Below are positions 1-7,065 of a DNA stretch of 36,494 nucleotides, piece by piece. How positions within the stretch are numbered: the first letter of the stretch is position 1; the number at the start of each line of letters is the position of its first letter. This stretch comes from a virus. The notes under the pieces are model-generated. The model ran no database searches. It was not told the DNA's origin and saw nothing but the letters and a program-made list of their open reading frames with translations. Made by a program: the position numbers and the translations under genes. The stretch covers positions 1 to 36,494 of IMG/VR virus record IMGVR_UViG_3300047369_000126; one strand, written 5' to 3'.

Positions 1-226
1 TATGAACTTAACAAGATTTTAACAATACAGATAAGGCAAAAGTTACGCTATTGCCGTTTATTTTTGCGCTTATTATTATGATTTTTGAATGGCTGATAGG
101 CTAAAAAATTCTTTTTAATAAGCAAAGAAACAAATATTTAACGCACTTTTTACAAGTTTTGACGGATTTTCTTATAGATTTTCCGTCAATTTTTTTGGTC
201 AGGATGTGTAGCCACATATACGCAAC
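1..226. repeat. Left copy of 226-bp terminal direct repeat
   Basis: The first 226 bases recur at 36269-36494, the last 226 bases of the window. The only differences I see are two adjacent positions: AG at 126-127 here and TT at 36394-36395. The repeat is non-coding. It contains a hairpin with a T-tract (159-196) and a small hairpin at 204-217 (ATGTG, loop TAGC, CACAT). The repeat means the contig either closes into a circle or has short direct terminal repeats. Which of the two cannot be decided from sequence alone. Confidence 0.9.
159..196 (+). terminator. Hairpin terminator in terminal repeat
   Basis: TTGACGGA (159-166) and TCCGTCAA (182-189) form a perfect 8-bp stem around a 15-nt loop, followed by seven T residues (190-196). 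On the closed genome it lies about 180 nt downstream of the last gene, so it most likely ends the rightmost transcript. The second copy is at 36427-36464. Confidence 0.6.
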
Positions 227-439
227 CATAACAAAATGAAATCCAATTTTATAAGTTAGTAAATAGTGTGATATGTTGAGAGATATATTCCTTTTAGGGG
301 ATTCGTTTATTCAACGTTGCAAGGAAAGTACGCAAGTTAGTAAAATAAAAAGAAAGTCTTTCGCAAAAGTAAGGGGACAGAGTAAAAAGTTATATTAAAA
401 AGCAAAAATGACCCCCATATAATACAAAAAAAATTTTAA
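227..439. other. Non-coding left region, no clear gene
   Basis: No convincing gene lies here. A 41-codon open frame (273-398, basic, one Cys) starts with ATG but has no promoter, start context or recognisable motif. An 11-nt direct repeat AAGTTAGTAAA occurs at 253-263 and 334-344. The stretch lies between the terminator in the terminal repeat and the composite element upstream of the terminase promoter. It could hold packaging or regulatory sites, but I see no specific signature of one. Confidence 0.4.
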
Positions 440-522
440 AAGGGTATTTTATAGTTAAAGGGTTATTGAAGGGTTTGTGAAGGGTATAATATACCCTACA
501 TAATAAAGCTAAAGATAAAGCT
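440..522 (+). repeat. Composite repeat element, copy A (terminase promoter)
   Basis: AAGGGTA at 440-446 is followed by AAGGGTT at 458-464 and 469-475 and AAGGGTA at 480-486; the last three are spaced exactly 11 bp. The last overlaps a 17-bp palindrome, AGGGTATA-A-TATACCCT (481-497). Seven AT-rich bases follow (498-504), then three hexamers AAAGCT, AAAGAT, AAAGCT (505-522). The -33 TTTG of the terminase promoter begins at 524. The same architecture recurs at 26320-26413 and 31262-31356. Helical-phase spacing suggests a protein bound to one face of the DNA. Whether the role is operator, activator site or replication origin is inference. Confidence 0.75.
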
Positions 523-523
523 A

Positions 524-555
524 TTTGTATATGTATAGTATTTTATTTAGTTTTG
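524..555 (+). promoter_or_regulatory. Bacteroidota-type promoter for terminase genes
   Basis: TTTG at 524-527, a 20-nt spacer, and TAGTTTTG at 548-555 match the Bacteroidota -33/-7 consensus (TTTG...TAnnTTTG). The -7 box ends only 4 nt before the ATG at 560, so the transcript should be leaderless or nearly so. The -33 box directly follows the hexamer run of composite element A, which suggests control by whatever binds that element. It is the likely promoter for the packaging/structural block. Confidence 0.75.
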
Positions 556-559
556 TATT

Positions 560-940
560 ATGAGTGAAGAAAAAAAGAAAGTTGTAGGCAGACCATTTTC
601 TGTTGGCAATACTGTTGGCGGTAGAACTAAAGGCGCTTTGAATAAGACCACTAAGTTCTCAAGAGAGGTTCTTACTTTAGCTCTAGCAGGGCAGGAAGAA
701 AATATTAGACAAGCACTAGAAAAATTATCTAAAAAAAATCCTGAAGCATATATCAATGCTGTCGCTAAACTTCTAAACTATGCAATACCAAAACTTCAAT
801 CTACTGAAATAAGTTCAAACGGAAACGCTAAGATAGAGATAACTCTTGATGATAGTATGAGTGTTGATGACCTTAAAAGGCGAATGGCTGAAATGGAAGC
901 CGAAGATGCAGACTTTGAAGATATAGATGGACAAGACTAA
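560..940 (+). CDS. Small terminase subunit (putative)
   Basis: The 126-codon product starts with a basic region containing GRPFSVGN (10-17) and GGRTKGALNKT (20-30). This resembles the GRPKGSxNKxT motif of DUF5681-type proteins often found next to large terminases. The middle looks helical and the C-terminus is very acidic, ending EDADFEDIDGQD. It would recognise phage DNA and hand it to the large subunit for packaging. The stop overlaps the large terminase start by 14 nt (927-940), which supports translational coupling. The ATG is chosen because it lies 4 nt after a strong -7 box. The assignment rests on the motif and position; I see no strongly diagnostic small-terminase fold. Confidence 0.65.
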   Translation: MSEEKKKVVGRPFSVGNTVGGRTKGALNKTTKFSREVLTLALAGQEENIRQALEKLSKKNPEAYINAVAKLLNYAIPKLQSTEISSNGNAKIEITLDDSMSVDDLKRRMAEMEAEDADFEDIDGQD

Positions 941-2354
941 AAAGGAACAACTGCTTAAAGCGATGGAGAAAGCCATCTGCGAGAAATCATTCTATGAGTT
1001 CTTTGTCAAAGCCTTCCCCATAGCAGAACCCTCAGTTCCTTTATCCACAAACTTCCACCATAAATACCTTTGCGATATTCTGCAAGGAGAAGCAGAAAGA
1101 ATAATAAAAGGAGAAAGAAAGGGTAAGGATATAATTATCAATATTCCCTTCCGTAGCACTAAGTCCTTACTTGTTACTGTTATGTTTCCCGCTTGGTGTT
1201 GGGCAGTATATCCCAAGATGAGGTTTATCACAGCATCATACTCGGCTGAGATTAGCATAGAACACGCAACAAAGTCAAGAGATATAATAAATAGCGAATG
1301 GTATCAAGGGCATTGGGCAGAAACATTTCAAATCAAAAAAGACCAAAACCTAAAAGCTAGATACGAAAATACACATCTAGGAGTTAGGAGAGCAACATCT
1401 GTTGGTGGTTCGGTAACAGGACAGGGTGGAGATATAATTCTAGTCGATGACCCTACATCACCAAAAAATGCTGCATCGGAAACAGAAAGAGATAATGCTA
1501 ACGAATGGTATAAGTCAACATTGTATTCACGACTTAATAATCCAACAACGGGAGTTAGGATAATTATTATGCAAAGAGTACACGAAGATGACCTTAGCGG
1601 TTACCTTCTATACAACTCACCCGACAAACATCATCATATCTGCATACCCGCAGAGCTTTCTAGCGACCTGAAGCCATATTCACTACACGAACACTATCAA
1701 GAAGGTTTATTTTGGAAAGAAAGATTCTCAAGAGAGGTTTTAGAGGACTATAAGTCAGCTTTGGGTAGTTATGGCTATGCAGGACAGCTACAACAAAGAC
1801 CAACACCTGCCGATAGTGGTATGTTACAGAAAAATTGGTTTAGAATAGATGATGAAAAGGTAGAAGATGTAGTAAACTTCGTTATTGACCCCGCATATAC
1901 CGCAAGTCAGAAAAATGACCCCTCAGCATTGATGGCATACACATATAGCGAGGGTAAATGGCAAATTAGAGAGGTTCAGAACGTAAGATTGGAGTTTCCT
2001 GACCTTGTAAAGCATATTGTTAAGTTTGTAAACAAAAATGGCTACACAAAACAATCAAAAATATTTGTAGAGCCTAAAGCTAGTGGTAAATCTATTGTTC
2101 AAACCCTAGTTAGAGAAACAGGACTTAACATAAAAGAAGATAAACCACCAACAAAAGATAAGGTGGCAAGAGTGCAAGATATTAGCGCAAGTATAGAAAC
2201 AGGAAGGGTATCACTACTAAAAGGTCATTGGAATGAAGAATTTCTTATGCAATGCCAAACATTTCCTGCTGCAAAGCACGATGATATGGTAGATTGCCTT
2301 GTAATGGCACTAAATAGACACTTTAACGGAAAAAAAATAGTATTTTTTGGCTAA
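927..2354 (+). CDS. terL: Terminase large subunit
   Basis: A 475-residue packaging motor with ATPase and nuclease domains. The Walker A region is a variant, IPFRSTKS (73-80). Walker B is DIILVDD (169-175), and the coupling motif is QRVHEDD (216-222). The C-terminal RNase H-like nuclease has D321 (VIDPAY), E382 (FVEPKASG) and D452/D453 (KHDDMVD) as probable metal ligands. The protein pumps DNA into the prohead and cuts the concatemer. Length and motif order fit the family. It overlaps the small terminase and is followed by a 71-nt gap holding the next promoter. The phosphate-binding loop lacks the usual glycines, which is common among phage terminases. Confidence 0.95.
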   Translation: MDKTKKEQLLKAMEKAICEKSFYEFFVKAFPIAEPSVPLSTNFHHKYLCDILQGEAERIIKGERKGKDIIINIPFRSTKSLLVTVMFPAWCWAVYPKMRFITASYSAEISIEHATKSRDIINSEWYQGHWAETFQIKKDQNLKARYENTHLGVRRATSVGGSVTGQGGDIILVDDPTSPKNAASETERDNANEWYKSTLYSRLNNPTTGVRIIIMQRVHEDDLSGYLLYNSPDKHHHICIPAELSSDLKPYSLHEHYQEGLFWKERFSREVLEDYKSALGSYGYAGQLQQRPTPADSGMLQKNWFRIDDEKVEDVVNFVIDPAYTASQKNDPSALMAYTYSEGKWQIREVQNVRLEFPDLVKHIVKFVNKNGYTKQSKIFVEPKASGKSIVQTLVRETGLNIKEDKPPTKDKVARVQDISASIETGRVSLLKGHWNEEFLMQCQTFPAAKHDDMVDCLVMALNRHFNGKKIVFFG

Positions 2355-2412
2355 ATGACCTATAAAATTGAAATTTGCACAAAAATTGCGACAGATAACT
2401 AACATATATAAT

Positions 2413-2420
2413 TAATTTTG
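2413..2420 (+). promoter_or_regulatory. -7 box TAATTTTG before 2426 gene
   Basis: TAATTTTG matches TAnnTTTG and ends 5 nt before the ATG at 2426, implying a leaderless mRNA. The best upstream partner is ATTG at 2385-2388, with a spacer of 24 nt. That is longer than in the other promoters here, so the -33 assignment is weak. Confidence 0.5.
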
Positions 2421-2425
2421 CAGAA

Positions 2426-2821
2426 ATGAGTGAAATCATATACATAAACGAAGAACACGAGCAGATAGTCCTAGATTATCTAACATTTGTTCAGAAACAA
2501 GTGTATAACGCTACTGAGATGGCTGAAAGTGGAAAATACCACGATTTTCAAGATATTCTTAGCGATATACTTATGTATCACAATGATTTCTCTGATTTTG
2601 GCTTGAAAGACGATAGTGTAAGCGAATGGTTATTTTCTATACCAAATTTAGCTATGTTCACTACTTTAGGCTTCTTTGCAGGATTAAAAAATAAGTCCAA
2701 TAGCGATTTATTAGACAAATGCTCAACCAATATACATAGTGCAACTATGGAAATGGTGGGCAGACTGTCAGATATGTTAAAAGACATAGAAGAAGAAAGT
2801 AAAGTAGAAAAACAATGTTAG
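2426..2821 (+). CDS. Hypothetical protein, probable tail-region protein
   Basis: A 131-residue acidic, largely helical protein with no motif I recognise. It has a hydrophobic stretch around residues 73-86 (PNLAMFTTLGFFAG) and a charged C-terminus. It is the first gene of the tail block, starts from its own -7 box, and its stop overlaps the tail-chaperone start by 7 nt (2815-2821). That coupling suggests a role in tail assembly, but no function can be assigned. Confidence 0.7.
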   Translation: MSEIIYINEEHEQIVLDYLTFVQKQVYNATEMAESGKYHDFQDILSDILMYHNDFSDFGLKDDSVSEWLFSIPNLAMFTTLGFFAGLKNKSNSDLLDKCSTNIHSATMEMVGRLSDMLKDIEEESKVEKQC

Positions 2822-3459
2822 TAATAGAAATAGAAGGTAAAGAGTACAGTATTCCTGATTGTTGGGAGGAAATGACTTTGGACTATTATTGTGGATTACA
2901 CCATATAATATCAAAGTATCAGAAAACCCAAGATGAAGAAGAAAGTGAAAATGATTTAACAAAATATTTCTTTCATCAAGAAAGTAAGATGCACAAAGAA
3001 CTTTTTTGTTATATGACGGGATTGAGCGAGAAAAAGGTTAATAGTATATCTATGCAGAGCATAAACTCTGTTTTAAACTGCTTAGAGTCTATTATGAATA
3101 ATTACGAACCAAAAGGTGTTGATTCTTTTAAGTTTGAGGGAGATATTTATTATTTTCCAATAGACTTTCTTAGAACAGGTACTTTTGGAGATTATATAGA
3201 AAGTCAACAACTTGAAATAAACACACAATACCTTAAAAATGGTAGGTTTGATGTTTTGCCTGAACAAATGGCAATATTATGCAAACAAGTTGATGAAGAG
3301 GTTGACCTTGACAATATTGATGAAAAGGCGAATAATTTTCGCAGGTTAACAATGGACATCGTATGGGAGTTCAGTTTTTTTTTGAACAAACAAACGATAG
3401 CATCGTTAGGCGCTATAAAAATCTTTTCAGAGATGGCGGCACAAAAAGTATCGCAGTAG
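2815..3459 (+). CDS. Tail assembly chaperone, G-like (frameshift donor)
   Basis: A 214-residue protein with no sharp sequence motif, recognised by architecture. Near its 3' end a T9 tract (3375-3383) is read as AGT TTT TTT TTG, giving the slippery heptamer T TTT TTT at 3375-3381. Slipping back by one base enters an open frame that runs to 3671, giving a fusion of about 285 residues (189 from this frame plus 96). This is the layout of the G/GT tail assembly chaperones of long-tailed phages, where a minority of ribosomes frameshift. A weak hairpin (ATAGC 3397-3401, GCTAT 3412-3416) lies downstream. Unusually, the tape measure gene does not follow directly. Family assignment is inferred from the frameshift layout and tail context. 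Confidence 0.6.
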   Translation: MLVIEIEGKEYSIPDCWEEMTLDYYCGLHHIISKYQKTQDEEESENDLTKYFFHQESKMHKELFCYMTGLSEKKVNSISMQSINSVLNCLESIMNNYEPKGVDSFKFEGDIYYFPIDFLRTGTFGDYIESQQLEINTQYLKNGRFDVLPEQMAILCKQVDEEVDLDNIDEKANNFRRLTMDIVWEFSFFLNKQTIASLGAIKIFSEMAAQKVSQ

Positions 3460-3671
3460 CGAAGGCAAGTAAGATAATGAAGCCGTTTGGTTGGCTAAAC
3501 ACCTTATACGACCTATCACTTGATGGAGTATTTACTAGAGATGGTAAAGATGCTATACAAAGTGTAAAAGATGAAAAGTTGTATAAAGTTATGACATATT
3601 TGTCTTGGAAAACTGCAAAAGGAGATTATGAACTAGCTGTTAATGAAGAGCAGCAGAAGCAAATAAAATAA
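3363..3671 (+). CDS. Tail chaperone frameshift extension (GT part)
   Basis: This frame is -1 relative to the gene at 2815 and overlaps its last 97 nt. It is probably expressed as the C-terminal extension of a -1 frameshift product, joined at 3381, and not from the ATG at 3363, which lies inside the upstream gene. The extension contributes about 96 residues, including a KPFGWLNTLYDLSLDGVF segment, and ends Lys/Gln-rich. In the family, the T domain contacts the tape measure while G multimerises along it. Its TAA is immediately followed by the next gene, with overlap in the form TAATG at 3671. Confidence 0.6.
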   Translation: MGVQFFFEQTNDSIVRRYKNLFRDGGTKSIAVAKASKIMKPFGWLNTLYDLSLDGVFTRDGKDAIQSVKDEKLYKVMTYLSWKTAKGDYELAVNEEQQKQIK

Positions 3672-4846
3672 TGAGTTTTACAAAACTTAGAGAAATAAGA
3701 GATAGGTTTGAGCAACAATGGATTAATGGTGGCTTTATTTTTGGTTATGAGAATGAAATAAACGAGAATCATAACAATGACTACCCATTATTAGTTGTTT
3801 TACCTCCAACATCAGAGCTTCCTGCTACGGAAGGTGATGTGCAAGAAGAATACACTTTTGAGTGCTTTATAACAAAACCTTACTACCAAAACCAATCAGG
3901 TTCGCTTGATGTGGTGTTTAGTCTATTGGAACAAGAAGGCTTGACTTGGCTGCAAAGGGTGTTGGATAGCTACACAAGTAAAGAAGTAATTTTAAGTCCT
4001 GACAGTATATCTGTCGAACGAGAAAAAGAGTTGTATAACGACAAGTTGATACAAGTCAGGCTTACTTTTACTTTAAATACCTTCTCTCACAGTCTTTTGG
4101 CTATGGATGAAGCACTTGTTATGTCTTACAACCCAAAAGTGTGGCTAAAGGCAGATATGGGCGTTAAAACGGAGTTCTTTGGCGGTAACGAAGTGGTTAA
4201 CAAGTGGATTGACCAAAGTAGTAATGGTAATGACTTTGTGCAGGCTACTAGCACAGCAAAGCCAATATACAAGTATGAGAATACAGATAATGGCTACCCT
4301 TACCTAGAGTTTGATGGTGCTAACGACTTTATGAGTTGCATAAACAATTCTATTGACGGTAGCAATGGTCTTAATCACGAATACACAATTATTTGGGTGG
4401 CTAAACCGATAAATGAATCCAACAGGTCTTTTTTAAGTAAAAATGGTGAAGAAACTAATATGCAAAGAATAAATATTGATGTTTCAAGAAATATTAATGA
4501 TATTAACATTAGTGGTTTTTTGTATGACCCTCAAGGTGAGGAGATAGAGTTAGATTCTGATTACGAGTATGGAACTTCAGTAGTTGGATTTGACTTTCAC
4601 AACAAAGGATTTCACTTGTTTGCAAATCAAACACAAATAGGACACGATAATGTAAACGATTGGATGCACAGCACTTGGTATTTTGGCAGCCTTTCTCCTA
4701 TTGTATTGGGTGCTAATAAATACATATCACCAACAAACTTCTTTCAAGGTAATGTGCAGGAGCTTATAATATTTAATCACGATGCTGTTACTCACGACCA
4801 AGTAAAACAGATAAATAGATACTTACAACATAAATACAAAATATAA
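3671..4846 (+). CDS. Tail protein with C-terminal lectin (LamG-like) domain
   Basis: The 391-residue product has two parts. Residues 1-145 form a globular phage-type domain with no clear family, possibly a tail-terminator-like protein by position. Residues 150-391 look like a concanavalin A-like/LamG jelly roll: WLKADMG, a V-KWIDQSSNGNDF motif, P-YLEFDGANDFM, and a C-terminal strand ending ELIIFNHDAVTHDQVKQINR, all typical of this superfamily. Such domains usually bind glycans, so the protein may add a host-binding decoration to the tail. It overlaps both neighbours by one base, typical of a translationally coupled tail operon. Confidence 0.65.
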   Translation: MSFTKLREIRDRFEQQWINGGFIFGYENEINENHNNDYPLLVVLPPTSELPATEGDVQEEYTFECFITKPYYQNQSGSLDVVFSLLEQEGLTWLQRVLDSYTSKEVILSPDSISVEREKELYNDKLIQVRLTFTLNTFSHSLLAMDEALVMSYNPKVWLKADMGVKTEFFGGNEVVNKWIDQSSNGNDFVQATSTAKPIYKYENTDNGYPYLEFDGANDFMSCINNSIDGSNGLNHEYTIIWVAKPINESNRSFLSKNGEETNMQRINIDVSRNINDINISGFLYDPQGEEIELDSDYEYGTSVVGFDFHNKGFHLFANQTQIGHDNVNDWMHSTWYFGSLSPIVLGANKYISPTNFFQGNVQELIIFNHDAVTHDQVKQINRYLQHKYKI

Positions 4847-7065
4847 TGCCTGATTATCAGTTAACAGACTACCCTGCAAATACTTTTCAAAGCGTATATC
4901 AGCCAATAAAGTTTAATGCTAGAGCCGAAACCACAAATAGAGATGCTTATGTAAGCTCAAAGGTTACTATAACCCCATTCGATAATATTACGGATGCAGA
5001 GTTGACAGACCAAAAAGTTTCTATTAGAGTGCAGCCTAGTATAAATATACCCAACTTCAATGCAGCAGGTAATACACCAAACAATAACTACCTGTATTAC
5101 TCCATAGATGTTTCTTCAATATGTAGAGATTTCTTGTCATACAATCTAAGACCTTGTACGCACGATTTAAGCACAATGGTTAGAAGGGATATAACACAAG
5201 GTGAGATATCAAACAATGTATATCAGAAGTTTACTGTAACGTTTCAGTTAGAGGTCATATCAGGCGGAGAGCTTGTAGATTCAGGAGAAATCATTGATGT
5301 TGAAGGTGAAGATGTATTTGTTCCTGACGAAGATTCAGGAACATTTATAGCAACAAATAGTGCTTTACTTCACGAGGAAGAACATTATCTTAATATTGGC
5401 GAAAAGCTGTTTAATGATAGTGATTTTGTGTATCAAGGGGCAGGTCTATCAAATGTGTACTTGCATAGTGCGTACTCACTTAGGGGTCTTAGCAGACAAA
5501 AGTATTTAACTACTAAACCAACAAGTTATAGAATTATAGGTGTAGATGAGTGTGAGTATTTGTCATTCCTAAACTATGATGACGGAACTGATATTCGTGG
5601 TATTATTAGATTTTACGGTTTTAACGGTAGTTCAATAGGTACTGACGTGTCAGGTTCAACTAATGATTACACTATGGTAATATCAAAAACAGTAGATGGT
5701 CAGGGAAATAGTGGCAGCAACCTAAACTCTTGGGCAAATAGCGGTAGTACTGATGAGCCATTCTCTGTCTGTCAAGTAGGTATAGGAACAAGAAACATAA
5801 AAGAAACAAATAGAGCAAGATTTAACGATGAATGTGCTGTTACGGACTTTACAAACATTAAGTTTTACGATGTATATACTGAAGTTGCACAAAGCGACCA
5901 AATAGGTGAAACTGTTAGATATTACATTGACCATAATAGACAAAGAGTTGATGGCGTAAGGTTTCATTGGCAGAACAGACTAGGCGGTATAGATAGCTAC
6001 ACTTTTGACGGAACATTTAGCGAGGGCATAAACATATCTTCTAAATCTTACGAGCAAAGCATATATCCTGACTTTAGAGGACAGCTAGGTCAGTCAACAA
6101 GCGACACTAAAGTTGTTGTTGGTGAGAATCCTTTGTATGCACAAGATTATGGTGCTTTAGTTCCTAGAGTAGCAGGTCTTACTGATGATAAATACCCTTC
6201 TGTTAGAAAGTCGCAAGTAAAAGCTGTAAAGGAAGGAACTGCTGTTTCAAGACCTTATGGTGTTGGTGAGCAGGATATGTTTGAGGATTTATTAGCATCA
6301 CCAAATGTATGGATAGAGAAGGGATGGGTAGGCAAAGAAGTATTTAGAGAAAGTTTTGACTATGCAGATTTTGCTGCTTATAATACAGATTGGTATGCTA
6401 GTGGTGGAGGTTCAGGAGATGTATCATTTAGCACAGCCGATGGTCAGTTGTCAGGAACAAAAACTATTTTAATTGGTAATGATTCAGGCAATGATGAGCT
6501 TTTTTCTTATCACAGAAAGGCTATACCCTACAATCCTAAAAGTATTTACGAAATAGAGATAAGAATGAAAAGTAGCGGAACTAGCAATGGCACACATTAC
6601 TGTGGGTTTGTTGGACTTGCTGCTGATGGAACGACACTAATTAGTTCTAATGGAACAGAAACCTTATCACCCGCACATTATGTTACGCTAAGTGCTTACG
6701 ACCAAACTGCTAATGATAGATGGGAAACATTTAGAGGTTACGTTTCAGGGAACTCTGATTCGTACACATCAAACTCACACGACCCTAATAACCCGTCAAC
6801 AGCATACACAGGTGTAAGATATATAAAGCCAATGTTCTTGGTTAACTATAATGACCAAAGTGATATTACTCAGATAGACTACATTGTGGTAAGGGAATAT
6901 CAAACAGACATACCTAACTCTAAAGGTTGGTATTCTACACTAAATAGAAACTACTATGTTCCTGTTGTAATTAAGGATGCTAGTGTTACTACGTTTGACA
7001 ATGAGAACTTGCAAAGATGCACAGTAAATTATATAGAAAGTAAAGCTAAAAGAACCATACAATAA
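4846..7065 (+). CDS. Large tail/baseplate protein with inserted carbohydrate-binding-like domain
   Basis: A 739-residue protein. Residues 1-150 and about 370-500 form a repetitive beta-rich tail framework. Residues about 500-690 look like a separate jelly-roll insert (VFRESFDYADFAAY start, ESFDY.. and RYIKPMFLVNYND-like strands) of the kind seen in carbohydrate-binding modules. The last 50 residues return to the framework type (RNYYVPVVIKDASVTTFDNENLQR). Another probable insert spans about 175-350. It lies between two tail genes with one-base overlaps. A structural role at the tail tip or baseplate is likely. The exact equivalent in model phages is unclear. Confidence 0.6.
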   Translation: MPDYQLTDYPANTFQSVYQPIKFNARAETTNRDAYVSSKVTITPFDNITDAELTDQKVSIRVQPSINIPNFNAAGNTPNNNYLYYSIDVSSICRDFLSYNLRPCTHDLSTMVRRDITQGEISNNVYQKFTVTFQLEVISGGELVDSGEIIDVEGEDVFVPDEDSGTFIATNSALLHEEEHYLNIGEKLFNDSDFVYQGAGLSNVYLHSAYSLRGLSRQKYLTTKPTSYRIIGVDECEYLSFLNYDDGTDIRGIIRFYGFNGSSIGTDVSGSTNDYTMVISKTVDGQGNSGSNLNSWANSGSTDEPFSVCQVGIGTRNIKETNRARFNDECAVTDFTNIKFYDVYTEVAQSDQIGETVRYYIDHNRQRVDGVRFHWQNRLGGIDSYTFDGTFSEGINISSKSYEQSIYPDFRGQLGQSTSDTKVVVGENPLYAQDYGALVPRVAGLTDDKYPSVRKSQVKAVKEGTAVSRPYGVGEQDMFEDLLASPNVWIEKGWVGKEVFRESFDYADFAAYNTDWYASGGGSGDVSFSTADGQLSGTKTILIGNDSGNDELFSYHRKAIPYNPKSIYEIEIRMKSSGTSNGTHYCGFVGLAADGTTLISSNGTETLSPAHYVTLSAYDQTANDRWETFRGYVSGNSDSYTSNSHDPNNPSTAYTGVRYIKPMFLVNYNDQSDITQIDYIVVREYQTDIPNSKGWYSTLNRNYYVPVVIKDASVTTFDNENLQRCTVNYIESKAKRTIQ

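Noticed and set aside
273-398. 41-codon + strand frame in the left intergenic region
   Set aside because: No promoter, no coupling to a neighbour and no recognisable pattern; kept only as a note.
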